Shown here piece by piece: positions 23,584 through 31,985 of a stretch of 64,000 nt of DNA. Made by a program: the position numbers and the translations under genes. Each line of letters begins with the position of its first letter. Within the stretch, counting starts at the first letter, position 1. This stretch comes from JANRKF01 sp033763575. Its GTDB lineage: Bacteria > Pseudomonadota > Alphaproteobacteria > Rickettsiales > SXRF01. The notes beneath the pieces are model-generated. The model did not search any database, was not told where the DNA came from, and was given only the letters and a program-made list of their open reading frames with translations. The stretch lies in NCBI GenBank assembly GCA_033763575.1, contig JANRKF010000013.1, positions 62,001 to 126,000 on the forward strand. The letters run 5' to 3'.

Positions 23584-24990
23584 ATGGCTATATCAGCAGA
23601 AGAACTTGCAGCCTTATTTGAAAAAGGGCTTGGCAAAAAATCATTCGCCAAAATTATGGAAGCGGCGGTGGAAAACTCCACGCTGCTCGATTCACTGACC
23701 GGCGCCCAAGAAGCTGCACTCAAGAAATTTGCTTCTAAGAATCCCGCTGCCGCCGCTGAAGCCTTTGGCAAACTCGCCGAAAGCCAAGCACGTACTGCAC
23801 TTGCAGAAGAACTTGGCGTAGACCCCGCAGCCGCTAAAAAAGAGGTAGACTGGGATTTAACACGCAAACCACGTGAATTTGAAGAAGCCATGACCGAGAG
23901 ATACAAACGCATGGGCATCAAGAATTTTGCCGATGACATGGGCTTTGACAAGGAGAGCTTCGACGAGTCGGTTGGAAAACACGTCCGTATCACCGAAGAC
24001 AAATATGGTGATGCCAAGGTCGAGCTTCGTAGAAAATCTGCCTTGGATGACATCAAGGGTGAGATTGACAAGTTACATCGGGATAAAGAGCGCCTGCTGG
24101 AGCGCGATCCATCAAAAACCAAGGAAATTGGCGCAATTGACAAGAAGCTTGAGGTGCTCGGTAAAAAAGCGCAGCGGGAAATTTATGACGCTCGCGAAAG
24201 TATCGATAAATACGCAAAGGGCCTTGATGATGCTCATGCGAAAAAAATGTATAAATTGGAAGATCGCCAACGTGAGATCACCGATGCTCTCGACTCTATC
24301 GACCACAAAGGCAAAAGAGGCGCTCGTAAAATCATTCTGGATGAAGAGCTGAAAAAATCCCTGTTGATTGAAACCGACCATGGACAATATCGCATCGATG
24401 AAGATGGGGTAAGTTTGGCGGGTAGAAATAAATCTGGCAAGGCGGTTGAAGTAAAGGATTTAAAAGAGGGTCAAATCAAAGGCATTCGAGAAAAAGCCAT
24501 AGAGCGTGTTGAACAGCGCTATGACGCTATCAGAGATGCTGCAAAAGAACGGCATGAGGTCGTACAAAAACACCTGACCAGCGCCTCTGAACATATAAAC
24601 GGCGAGATAAAAACAGAAGTCAGCACCAAAACCGGTATGGGCGAATGGACGGGTAAAACCGCTTCCAAGGTCACTCCGGGTGGGGTGCAGGCCGCCTCCA
24701 AAGGCATCATGACCGAAGTAGAATACGAAAAACTCAGCCCCACCGAGAAATTTGGCGCCAAAACCAAGGCGGTATTCAAAAGCGGCCCGATGGGCATGGT
24801 GCAGACTGGCCTGATGGCGCTCGGCGGTATCGACGGTTTCCGCCGCATCATCGAGGGCGGCAGCGACATCATGTCGGGTGATCCTGAACGCCAGAATGGC
24901 TGGAGCAAAGTCTTCATCGGCGTGCCGGAAGTGGCCGTTGCCGGATGGATCGGCCAGATGGGCGGGCGCAACAAAGTGCTCGGCGTATAA
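23584..24990 (+). CDS. Orphan coiled-coil protein with hydrophobic C-terminal region
   Basis: A 468-residue protein, not recognised. The N-terminal 110 residues are Ala-rich helices. A long coiled-coil region (about 140-270: KGEIDKLHRDKERLLERDPS, IDKKLEVLGKKAQREIYDAR) is followed by a charged segment and a C-terminal Gly-rich weakly hydrophobic part (MGMVQTGLMALGGIDGFRRI and VPEVAVAGWIGQMGG). There is no signal peptide. AGGAG lies seven bases before the ATG. It stands as a monocistronic unit with a promoter resembling that of the 26353 gene and a strong terminator at 25014. The composition is similar to the other orphan proteins in the window, so a common system is plausible but unproven. Confidence 0.6.
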   Translation: MAISAEELAALFEKGLGKKSFAKIMEAAVENSTLLDSLTGAQEAALKKFASKNPAAAAEAFGKLAESQARTALAEELGVDPAAAKKEVDWDLTRKPREFEEAMTERYKRMGIKNFADDMGFDKESFDESVGKHVRITEDKYGDAKVELRRKSALDDIKGEIDKLHRDKERLLERDPSKTKEIGAIDKKLEVLGKKAQREIYDARESIDKYAKGLDDAHAKKMYKLEDRQREITDALDSIDHKGKRGARKIILDEELKKSLLIETDHGQYRIDEDGVSLAGRNKSGKAVEVKDLKEGQIKGIREKAIERVEQRYDAIRDAAKERHEVVQKHLTSASEHINGEIKTEVSTKTGMGEWTGKTASKVTPGGVQAASKGIMTEVEYEKLSPTEKFGAKTKAVFKSGPMGMVQTGLMALGGIDGFRRIIEGGSDIMSGDPERQNGWSKVFIGVPEVAVAGWIGQMGGRNKVLGV

Positions 24991-25013
24991 ATACTCCTTT
25001 AAAGTTTTTCCCA

Positions 25014-25048
25014 CCCCCCGCTAAACCCATGGTTTGCGGGGGTTTTCT
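25014..25048 (+). terminator. Rho-independent terminator of the 23584 gene
   Basis: The stem CCCCCGC(T)AAACC / GGTTTGCGGGGG with a short CAT-containing loop is followed by TTTTCTTT, 24 bp after the stop codon. Confidence 0.75.
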
Positions 25049-25299
25049 TTGCCTTTTCGCCCGCCGCGCTGGCGGGGCAGAAACCCGTTTACACATGCAT
25101 TTTAGAATGTTAGACTGGTAGTTCGTCTTTATGCAATTTCCTGTATATTTCCCGCTGCGGCGAGAAAAATGCAAGGAATGCCGGAGCAGAGAAACGCAAA
25201 TGTAGATGGGCTACATGCGGATTCGAGCACCGCCATGACGCGGCAGTTTTCCGCCGCAGACAGGGAAAGACCAGGAAATTCCGAAGGGGGGTTACTGTT
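25049..25299 (+). other. Gene-poor stretch containing the rpsU leader and a possible overlapping small ORF
   Basis: About 250 bp without a recognised gene. It contains short stem-loops (TGTAGATGGGCTACA; GCGGCAGTTTTCCGCCGC) that could structure the 5' leader of rpsU mRNA. A 48-codon frame (25169-25315, starting MQGMPEQRNANVDG) has a weak purine-rich site (CGAGAAAA) and overlaps the rpsU start by 16 bases in another frame. Codon pattern and peptide give no support for a known protein. It could be a leader ORF or chance. Confidence 0.3.
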
Positions 25300-25503
25300 T
25301 TGGTTGAAGTTGTAGTTCGTGATAATAACGTTGATCAGGCTCTGCGCGCATTGAAAAAGAAAATGCAGCGCGAGGGGCTTTTCCGCGAGATGAAAATGCG
25401 CCGTCACTATGAAAAACCTTCCGAAGCCCGCGTTCGCGAGGCGGCGGAATCACAGCGTCGTGCCCGCAAGCTCGCCCGCAAGAATACCGATAAGAACGAC
25501 TAA
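25300..25503 (+). CDS. rpsU: 30S ribosomal protein bS21
   Basis: A 67-residue ribosomal protein bS21, a small-subunit component that helps initiate translation near the 3' end of 16S rRNA. VEVVVRDNNVDQALRALKKKMQREGLFREMKMRRHYEKPSEAR is diagnostic, with a basic C-terminal tail. The start is TTG at 25300, preceded by GAAGGGGGG; no ATG or GTG is available in frame. The TTG start with a strong ribosome site may limit or tune expression. It ends in a shared bidirectional terminator facing ssb. Confidence 0.96.
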   Translation: MVEVVVRDNNVDQALRALKKKMQREGLFREMKMRRHYEKPSEARVREAAESQRRARKLARKNTDKND

Positions 25504-25616
25504 AGCCCCGCACTTGTTGCGGGGTCTGGTCTTCTTATAAGGCATTAAAAAACCCACCGTATCGAACGGTGGGTTTTTTTGTAGCCGGACCCCGCAATAA
25601 ATGCGGGGCTTGGCTA
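25504..25616. repeat. Family A element with embedded terminator between rpsU and ssb
   Basis: CCCCGCACTTGTTGCGGGGT and ACCCCGCAATAAATGCGGGG face each other around the terminator at 25549-25582, the same arrangement as 1046-1110. Confidence 0.75.
25549..25582. terminator. Bidirectional terminator between convergent rpsU and ssb
   Basis: AAAAAACCCACCG, a short loop (TATCGAA), and CGGTGGGTTTTTTT: a nine-base GC-rich stem with A/T runs on both sides, fitting both converging genes. Confidence 0.85.
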
Positions 25617-26081
25617 AAAAGGAATCTCATCATCCATCAGTTCAGCGACCGGCTTCGAGGCAGGCGCAGCGGAAGGCGAGTTGTAGCTTTGGCTCGCGCC
25701 GTAATCGCCGCTGCTGCCGCTGTCATCGCGCTTGCCGTCGAGCATGGTGAGCACGCCGTTAAAGCCCTGCAGCACCACTTCCGTGGAATATTTCTCCGCG
25801 CCGTCTTTATCGGTATATTTGCGGGTCTGGAGCGCGCCTTCGAGATAGACTTTCGCGCCTTTTTTCAGGTAGTTTTTGACCACCTTCACCAGGTTATCGT
25901 TGAAAATGACCACGCGGTGCCACTCGGTCTTTTCCTTGCGCTCGCCGGTATTTTTGTCCTTCCAGCTCTCCGAGGTGGCGATGTTGAGGTTGGCGATCTC
26001 GCGGCCATCCTGCGTGCTGCGGATTTCGGGATCACGCCCCAGATTGCCAATTAAAATCACTTTATTCACGCTTCCGGCCAT
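25614..26081 (-). CDS. ssb: Single-stranded DNA-binding protein
   Basis: A 155-residue SSB with the OB-fold start MAGSVNKVILIGNLGRDPEIRSTQDGREIANLNIATSE, aromatic DNA-stacking residues (W, F and Y in WKDKNTGERKEKTEWHRVVIF and YLKKGAKVYLEGALQTRKYTDKDG), a Gly/Ser/Pro-rich disordered tail and the acidic tip MDDEIPF that recruits partner proteins. ATG 26081 is chosen because GGGAGAAAC precedes it; the ORF is open 57 bases further upstream without family sequence. It protects single-stranded DNA in replication and repair. Length and tip are normal for Alphaproteobacteria. Confidence 0.97.
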   Translation of the reverse strand: MAGSVNKVILIGNLGRDPEIRSTQDGREIANLNIATSESWKDKNTGERKEKTEWHRVVIFNDNLVKVVKNYLKKGAKVYLEGALQTRKYTDKDGAEKYSTEVVLQGFNGVLTMLDGKRDDSGSSGDYGASQSYNSPSAAPASKPVAELMDDEIPF

Positions 26082-26240
26082 AATGTTTCTCCCTGTTAAA
26101 TCGGCCTGCATGGCAGCGCAGGAGGGCACCCATGTCAAGTCTTTTTACACCTCCGCCGCCGATTCCGCACGCCACCGGCGAAGGTTCTTTATAAATAAGT
26201 TATTAATAAATTAATAACTTTAAATCATTTTATTTCCGAA

Positions 26241-26296
26241 TGTCACAATTTTGTCGCACAGGATTCACCGAACTGTAACACACGCCACGCTATAAT
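26241..26296 (+). promoter_or_regulatory. TGTCACA - TGTAAC - GCTATAAT promoter region of the 26353 gene
   Basis: TGTCACA (26241-26247), AACTGTAACACAC (TGTAAC 26274-26279) and CGCTATAATTGGA (GCTATAAT 26289-26296). The last two blocks closely resemble those upstream of the 23584 gene. Confidence 0.55.
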
Positions 26297-26352
26297 TGGA
26301 CTAGTATGAGGGTGAATAGAGAACCCGCAAATCGAATGAGCAGGAGAATGTT

Positions 26353-29280
26353 ATGAGCGAAGAACCAACCAACAATGACAGCATGGCAGCAGACGCGCTT
26401 ACACCCGCAAATACGTCAGCAGACAAAAAGGACGACGCCCCGGCGGATGCGCGGGAGGAAGAAGACCGCGCCGCAAGAGCCCGCGAGGAAGAAGCGAAAG
26501 CAGCGGCTGAGGAATTGGCGCGGGCGAATGCAATCCGACTTGCTATTGCACAAGCAACAAACAGCTTGTATTCATCGCCTGAATCACCTCCCGCCGATGC
26601 ACCGCCGCTGCAGACACCAAAAGGACCTGGCCCCGTGATCGAACCACCCGAGGCCGGCGAACCTATCTCCGCGCTCGGATCGATTGCAAATGCCGAAGGA
26701 CAAAAAGGCCCGCCTGTGCCTGGGTCACCGAAAGCCCCAACTTCAACCTCTGTGGCAAGCGAAGCAAGTAACGCAAAAATGGATACGGGGGAAGAACGAA
26801 AACAGCCCGTAGCAAATACAAAAGACGCCCAAGAAGCCGCCGCACAGCTTGAGGCACAAACAAAAACGGCAGGGGCCGCCATCATCACCGATGCCGCCAC
26901 CCGCGCCCGCGAGGCCGTGGCAGGGTTTTTCAAAAAACCGTATGAATCGACCGTGCCATCTCCTACCAGAGAAGAGCTTGCGGACATCCAAGTAGATATG
27001 GCGAGAAAACTGACAGCCGCTGCAGAACGTGCAGAAGGCCCGCCAGCACCGGCATTGCCGGAGCCGCTTACGCCCGCATTGCCCAAATTTGATGAATTGA
27101 ATAACGCAGAATTACTGGATGAGATGCCGAAGCTGGCCGCTCGCCTTAACAGCACACAGGCACAGCTCGAAAACAATAAAAACAACGTAAGGACATCGCC
27201 ACAGCTCCAAGCTGACCTGGATGCCGCCAACGCAGCCTTCGAAGCCGGTATGGCAGAAGTGACCAAACGCGCCGGCGTGCTCTCGGAAAATCAACTGCCG
27301 ATTGTGCAAACGTCCCAAGCGAAAACCGTACAGAGTACGGGCTTCCGCTATGCGCTCCTTACCAATGATGCCAGCGTAAAAGCGCATCAGGACACACTGC
27401 TTACCCAGATGACCGAGCATGAGCAGTCACAACAACCTGTCTCCGCGCTTGCCCCCGTAGAAATAGCCGCAAATAATGCGATGATACCGGATGGCATTCC
27501 ACCTTCATCTCCAGCGCCCAAGACTCCAGCGGCGGAAGAATTACCGCCATCTCCTTTGCCGCCGCTGGCTCCTAAGGGAATTGCAACCTCGATTAAACCG
27601 CAACCGGCTACCGTCACTGCCGCCCAAGCGGCAGGCATGGGATTCGCTCCCGCCGCCAATGCAGCCATGCCGCCTGCACCTGCAGTGGTGGTGCCAGTAG
27701 TAACCACACCAACTGCGGCGGCCGTACCCCCAGCCGAGGCTGCACCTGCAACTCCGGCGCCTGCGCTGATTACCAAAATCACGGATGAGAATATCGACAA
27801 AATCACCCGTGCCGATCTGGAGCGGATGGGTCTGGAAGCACCGGAAGGCATGCTGCCGAGCGAACTGGCCGATAAAGACCTTATCAAAGCCGCCCGCGAA
27901 AATCTCGTATCGCACCTGCAGGAGAATATCAGCGAGCAATTGCTGCAAAAAGAGCGCCTGAACAGCGAGCTGAAAGACCTGACGGAAAACAACGCCTCGA
28001 TCAGCAAGGAAGAAGCTGCAAGGGTTGCGGCGATCCGCGAGGAAATCAAGGCAATCGACGGAAAGGCCGATGCCGTCAAGGAAGTCTCAGGCATCAAACT
28101 GGAAGCCAGAAAGGTGAACGATGTCGATGCCATTTCCTACGAACTAAAGACCCATGGTAAATTAACGGGCGCGCTGGAAGCAAAACTTACATCCATCAAA
28201 GAGACGGATATGGATGAACGGCTCGCCGTGCTCTCCGAGCAAGATCGCACAAAACTCAAAGAAGTGATCAATAAGGCGATTACGGACGAGAAGGGGAAAA
28301 CCGATGCCGAGGGCGCGCCGAGCGTCAACCAGACGCGCCTGCTCGAACTGCAGAAACTGCAAACCAAGGTGGGGGCTGGCAGCAACACCAGCGATTCCAC
28401 CCAGGCGCGTGACCTTGCCAAGGCCCTGAAAGCCATGAGCGATCAGGAATTACAGGAATACATGGATAGCAGAAGCGCCAAGGAAGTGGGCGAAATCGCC
28501 CAGGCGCTGCAAAACGAAGTGGATGCCGCGAACGGCGACCGCGAGAAAGGTGGCCTCTACCAACGGCAGCTGGATCGTATGCGCGCCATCAACCCAGCAC
28601 TGCAGGTTAGCAACGCCAAGAAAGCGTCCGACTCCATAAACACCAACGTGACCGGTGAAAATGATGATGGGCTGGAAAATGCAAAAATCATCGATGCGAC
28701 CGAACTTGGGGAAGCCATTACAGGATTCAATACGGAACTGGCCAAATTAGACGGCACAAGCGGAATCAGCTCCGCCGATCTCCAGCTTCTGCTGGCCGAA
28801 GGCACTCGCAAGAATGGCCGCTTCCAATTGTCGGAAAAGGCGGTGGATGATCTGAAAGAGATGATCCCGCAAATGCAGAAAAGGGAAGCCGAAGCCGCCG
28901 CCGCAGCAGCAAAATCAGAAGCAGCTCAAGCAGACCGCACGGAAGACATGCGGATGCAACGCGCGATGGACCAATGGGTTGGCAGAGGTTCTCGTGGTAA
29001 TGAGGACCTAAAAAATGCGCTCAATGCATTACGGGCGGATATGGTCGATGGCCGTGTTGGCGCTCACCGCGACCTCAATCAGGATGGAGAATTCGATTAC
29101 GAGGATCTGAGAAAATTTCTGGATGAATTTGCAAAACGCAATAACTCGGCAGAAGCCTATCAGGGTTATAATCTCGCCGGCATACAGCGCATCATGGACA
29201 ACACCCAACCCGTAGTCGAAGCGCCATCCACTCCGAATGAGCGCGGGACTGGCAACAGCGGTCCTGCTCGCCCACGCTGA
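26353..29280 (+). CDS. Giant Ala/Pro-rich orphan protein with coiled coils and an EF-hand
   Basis: A 975-residue protein, not recognised. The N-terminal 500 residues are low in complexity: acidic Ala/Glu helices (ADAREEEDRAARAREEEAKA), then Pro/Ala stretches (EAAPATPAPALI). Charged coiled-coil helices follow (about 515-600 and 770-870). Near the C-terminus a 12-residue loop, DLNQDGEFDYED (about 907-918), has acidic or Asn residues at positions 1, 3, 5, 9 and 12 and Gly at 6, a textbook EF-hand or dockerin-type calcium site. There is no signal peptide or membrane helix. AGGAG precedes the ATG. It stands alone between ssb and holB with its own promoter and terminator, in the place where tmk often precedes holB in Alphaproteobacteria. 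Role unknown; size and composition suggest a structural or secreted protein. Confidence 0.65.
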   Translation: MSEEPTNNDSMAADALTPANTSADKKDDAPADAREEEDRAARAREEEAKAAAEELARANAIRLAIAQATNSLYSSPESPPADAPPLQTPKGPGPVIEPPEAGEPISALGSIANAEGQKGPPVPGSPKAPTSTSVASEASNAKMDTGEERKQPVANTKDAQEAAAQLEAQTKTAGAAIITDAATRAREAVAGFFKKPYESTVPSPTREELADIQVDMARKLTAAAERAEGPPAPALPEPLTPALPKFDELNNAELLDEMPKLAARLNSTQAQLENNKNNVRTSPQLQADLDAANAAFEAGMAEVTKRAGVLSENQLPIVQTSQAKTVQSTGFRYALLTNDASVKAHQDTLLTQMTEHEQSQQPVSALAPVEIAANNAMIPDGIPPSSPAPKTPAAEELPPSPLPPLAPKGIATSIKPQPATVTAAQAAGMGFAPAANAAMPPAPAVVVPVVTTPTAAAVPPAEAAPATPAPALITKITDENIDKITRADLERMGLEAPEGMLPSELADKDLIKAARENLVSHLQENISEQLLQKERLNSELKDLTENNASISKEEAARVAAIREEIKAIDGKADAVKEVSGIKLEARKVNDVDAISYELKTHGKLTGALEAKLTSIKETDMDERLAVLSEQDRTKLKEVINKAITDEKGKTDAEGAPSVNQTRLLELQKLQTKVGAGSNTSDSTQARDLAKALKAMSDQELQEYMDSRSAKEVGEIAQALQNEVDAANGDREKGGLYQRQLDRMRAINPALQVSNAKKASDSINTNVTGENDDGLENAKIIDATELGEAITGFNTELAKLDGTSGISSADLQLLLAEGTRKNGRFQLSEKAVDDLKEMIPQMQKREAEAAAAAAKSEAAQADRTEDMRMQRAMDQWVGRGSRGNEDLKNALNALRADMVDGRVGAHRDLNQDGEFDYEDLRKFLDEFAKRNNSAEAYQGYNLAGIQRIMDNTQPVVEAPSTPNERGTGNSGPARPR

Positions 29281-29311
29281 GGCTGACCGCTTTAAACCCT
29301 TGTACATCATG

Positions 29312-29342
29312 AAAAGAGGGGCTAGTTTTAGCCCCTCTTTTC
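29312..29342 (+). terminator. Terminator of the 26353 gene
   Basis: AAAAGAGGGGCTA, a four-base loop (GTTT), and TAGCCCCTCTTTT: a perfect stem of more than ten pairs ending in T residues, 31 bp after the stop codon. Confidence 0.88.
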
Positions 29343-29367
29343 GTTTGTGAATGGCGGTTTGAACCTG

Positions 29368-30321
29368 ATGTCTGTTTTGTCTCTTTCCACCCCTCTGCGC
29401 GGCCATGCCGCCGTGGTGCTTTCCCAGCTTGAGCGCGAGATCGCGGCGGGCACGCTCGCTCACGGCATTTTGCTTTGCGGCCCGCAAGGTATCGGCAAGG
29501 CCACGCTCGCCTTCGCGCTTGCCCAAAAACTGCTGGGCGAGGGGGTGGGGGTGGAAGCCCGCATCCGGGCCGGATCGCACCCGGACCTGCTGGTGATTTC
29601 CCGCCCTTACGACGAGAAAAAAGAGGAATTCGCCAAGGATATTCCGGTGGAGCAGACCCGCAAGATCGCCGAATTCCTGTCGCTCACCGCAGGCGAGGGC
29701 GCGTGGCGGGTGGTGATTATCGACGGCGCCGACGCGATGAATATGAGCGCCGCCAATTCCATCCTGAAAATTCTGGAGGAGCCGCCGCCCAACAGCGTGC
29801 TGATCCTGGTTGCCCATCAGGCCAGCCGCCTGCTGCCGACCATCCGCTCGCGCTGCCGCACCACCCGTGTGGCCCCGCTTTCCGAAGACGATTTTACCGA
29901 GGTGATGCGCCATGCGCTGCCCGACCTCAGCCGCGAACATGGCCGGCGGCTCGGCGAACTCAGCGATTATGCCCCCGGCCTCGCGCTTACCCTCCACGAG
30001 CAGGAAGCGCTCGACATGCAGGACCAGATGGAGCTGATTTTTGCCGGGTTGCCGCGCATCGCGCATGAGCGGGTGCTCGCCATGGCCGAACAGGTCGGCA
30101 GCGGCAAGCAGCACGCCAACTGGCAGCTTTTCTCGCGGCTGGCGCTCCACTGGATGGCAAGGCAGGCGCACATTACCGGCAGCAGCCATTGGGCGGAAGG
30201 CTGGCAACAGACCAGCCAGACATTCGCCACTTGCGAAGCGCGGCACCTTGACTATAAATCGGCGGTCATCAGTTTCTTCCACAGCCTGCCCAACCTCCAA
30301 CCCACCGCACGTTCCGCATGA
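29368..30321 (+). CDS. holB: DNA polymerase III subunit delta'
   Basis: A 317-residue clamp-loader subunit. The P-loop-like GPQGIGKA lies at 38-45, the adaptor-region FLSLTAGEGAWRVVIIDGADAMNMSAANSILKILEEPPPNSVLILVAHQASRLLPTIRSRCR contains the sensor/SRC motif, and the C-terminal collar is helical. ATG 29368 matches the family start; the frame is open from 29347. Its stop overlaps the metG start (ATGA at 30318-30321), and holB-metG-tatD-MBL hydrolase is a common alphaproteobacterial operon. The usual Zn-binding cysteines of bacterial delta' subunits are not evident. Confidence 0.93.
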   Translation: MSVLSLSTPLRGHAAVVLSQLEREIAAGTLAHGILLCGPQGIGKATLAFALAQKLLGEGVGVEARIRAGSHPDLLVISRPYDEKKEEFAKDIPVEQTRKIAEFLSLTAGEGAWRVVIIDGADAMNMSAANSILKILEEPPPNSVLILVAHQASRLLPTIRSRCRTTRVAPLSEDDFTEVMRHALPDLSREHGRRLGELSDYAPGLALTLHEQEALDMQDQMELIFAGLPRIAHERVLAMAEQVGSGKQHANWQLFSRLALHWMARQAHITGSSHWAEGWQQTSQTFATCEARHLDYKSAVISFFHSLPNLQPTARSA

Positions 30322-31985
30322 GCCATTACTACATTACCACCCCGATTTATTATGTGAACGACCGCCCGCATATCGGCCATGCCTATACCTCGGTGGCGTG
30401 CGACGTGCTGGCCCGTTTCAAGCGCCTTTCCGGCGAAAACGTCCGATTTCTGACGGGTACGGACGAGCATGGGCAAAAGGTCGAAAAATCCGCAGCCGCA
30501 CAGGGTATCTCCCCACAAGCCATGGCCGATGCGAACTCGCAACATTTCCGGGACATGGCGCAGCTCATGAATATCAGCAACGACGATTTCATCCGCACCA
30601 CCGAGCCGCGCCATAAAAAAGCCGCGCAGGCATTATGGAAAAAAATGGCGGATCAAGGCTTCATCACGCTGGGTTCCTATGCCGGGTGGTATGCCGTGCG
30701 CGACGAAGCCTACTATGCCGAATCCGAATTGGTGAACGGCAAAGCCCCCACGGGCGCGGATGTCGAGTGGGTGGAGGAGCCGAGCTATTTCTTCACGCTC
30801 TCGGAGTTTCAGGACAAGTTGCTGGCGTTTTACGAGGCCAACCCCGGCTTCATCCAGCCCGATTCCCGCCGCAACGAGATCATCAGCTTCGTGAAGGGAG
30901 GCCTTCGGGATTTATCCATCAGCCGCACCACCTTTAGCTGGGGTATTCCAGTGCCAATCACCTCCCCCAATAGGGGGGAGGGAGTACACATCATGTATGT
31001 CTGGCTGGATGCGCTCACCAACTATCTCTCGGCGCTCGGCTACCCCGAAAACACCCCGGAAATGGCCTTCTGGCCGGCCAGCCTGCACATGGTGGGGAAG
31101 GACATCATCCGCTTCCACGCGGTATACTGGCCGGCCTTCCTGATGGCCGCCGATTTGCCACTGCCGAAACAGGTCTTCGCGCATGGCTGGTGGACGATCG
31201 AGGGCGAAAAAATGAGCAAATCGCTGGGAAATGCCATCGCGCCCGCCGATCTCGTCGCCGAATTCGGCCTCGACCAGACCCGCTGGTTCCTGATGCGCGA
31301 AGTGCCCTTCGGAAACGACGGCAATTTCAGCCGCGAGCGCATGATTACGGTCATTAACAGCGAGCTGGCCAACAATATCGGCAACCTCTGTCAGCGCACG
31401 CTGTCGATGATTGCCAAGAATTGTGATGGGAAAGTGCCAAATTGGAGTAAAAGTTGGGGCAGCAATCCAGACGACATAAAAAAAGCAGTGGAAAGAGCCT
31501 TAGCTCTTCCGCTCGGGGAATATGCTAAATTAACAAAAGAAGAGACTGCAAAACTTGAATCTTTAGCTCAGTTATATGATAGCGGCGGGGTATCTGCATC
31601 TGCTGTAGGAATCCGTGGTATTGATTTTGAAACAATTGCAGATCAAGTAAGCCACTGCCAATTTGATAAATATCTTGGAAATATAATTAAATGGTCATCT
31701 GAGGCAAATGAGTACATTGATAAATACGCGCCTTGGACATTTAAAAAAGAGAGTAAGCTAGAAGAGATGGAAGCTGTCCTTTTCTCCTTAGCTGAATCTA
31801 TTCGTAAAATAGCAATTTTACTTTGGCCAGTAATACCCACCTCTGCCGCTAAGATTCTTGATCAGTTGGCCGTGCCCCCTGCCGAGAGGGGGTTCAAGCA
31901 TTTGAGTGCCGAATTCGCCCTGAAACCGGGCACGCCTCTCCCCCCCCCGAGTGGCGTATTCCCTCGCGTGGGGGGCGCGGTGTGA
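30318..31985 (+). CDS. metG: Methionyl-tRNA synthetase, with repeat insertions and a compositionally distinct 3' part
   Basis: A 555-residue class I synthetase that charges tRNA-Met. The HIGH motif is in DRPHIGHAYTSV (about 14-24) and KMSKS at about 297-301 in GEKMSKSLGNAI. It is the short type without a zinc-knuckle Cys cluster or C-terminal dimer domain. Oddities: residues about 215-222 (TSPNRGEG) come from a family C palindrome exactly where other MetG proteins have a short turn before HIMYVWLDALTNY; residues from about 372 to 515 are encoded by clearly AT-richer DNA; and the last 38 residues (PPAERGFKH...PRVGGAV) are Pro/Gly-rich and encoded by more C-family repeat sequence. The catalytic core appears intact. 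Confidence 0.93.
   Translation: MSHYYITTPIYYVNDRPHIGHAYTSVACDVLARFKRLSGENVRFLTGTDEHGQKVEKSAAAQGISPQAMADANSQHFRDMAQLMNISNDDFIRTTEPRHKKAAQALWKKMADQGFITLGSYAGWYAVRDEAYYAESELVNGKAPTGADVEWVEEPSYFFTLSEFQDKLLAFYEANPGFIQPDSRRNEIISFVKGGLRDLSISRTTFSWGIPVPITSPNRGEGVHIMYVWLDALTNYLSALGYPENTPEMAFWPASLHMVGKDIIRFHAVYWPAFLMAADLPLPKQVFAHGWWTIEGEKMSKSLGNAIAPADLVAEFGLDQTRWFLMREVPFGNDGNFSRERMITVINSELANNIGNLCQRTLSMIAKNCDGKVPNWSKSWGSNPDDIKKAVERALALPLGEYAKLTKEETAKLESLAQLYDSGGVSASAVGIRGIDFETIADQVSHCQFDKYLGNIIKWSSEANEYIDKYAPWTFKKESKLEEMEAVLFSLAESIRKIAILLWPVIPTSAAKILDQLAVPPAERGFKHLSAEFALKPGTPLPPPSGVFPRVGGAV
30961..30982 (+). repeat. Family C palindrome inside metG
   Basis: CTCCCCC-AATA-GGGGGGAG, in frame, inserting about eight residues between two conserved blocks of the synthetase. 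Confidence 0.75.
31870..31980 (+). repeat. Family C-type repeat forming the 3' end of metG
   Basis: GTGCCCCCTGCCGAGAGGGG and later CTCTCCCCCCCCCGAGTGGC with CGTGGGGGGCGCG. These GC-rich arms encode the atypical MetG C-terminus and run to its stop codon. Confidence 0.55.

Noticed and set aside
29029..30300. Minus-strand open frame of 423 codons opposite holB and the end of the 26353 gene
   Set aside because: It spans two real genes and a terminator in antisense, and shows no recognisable domain.
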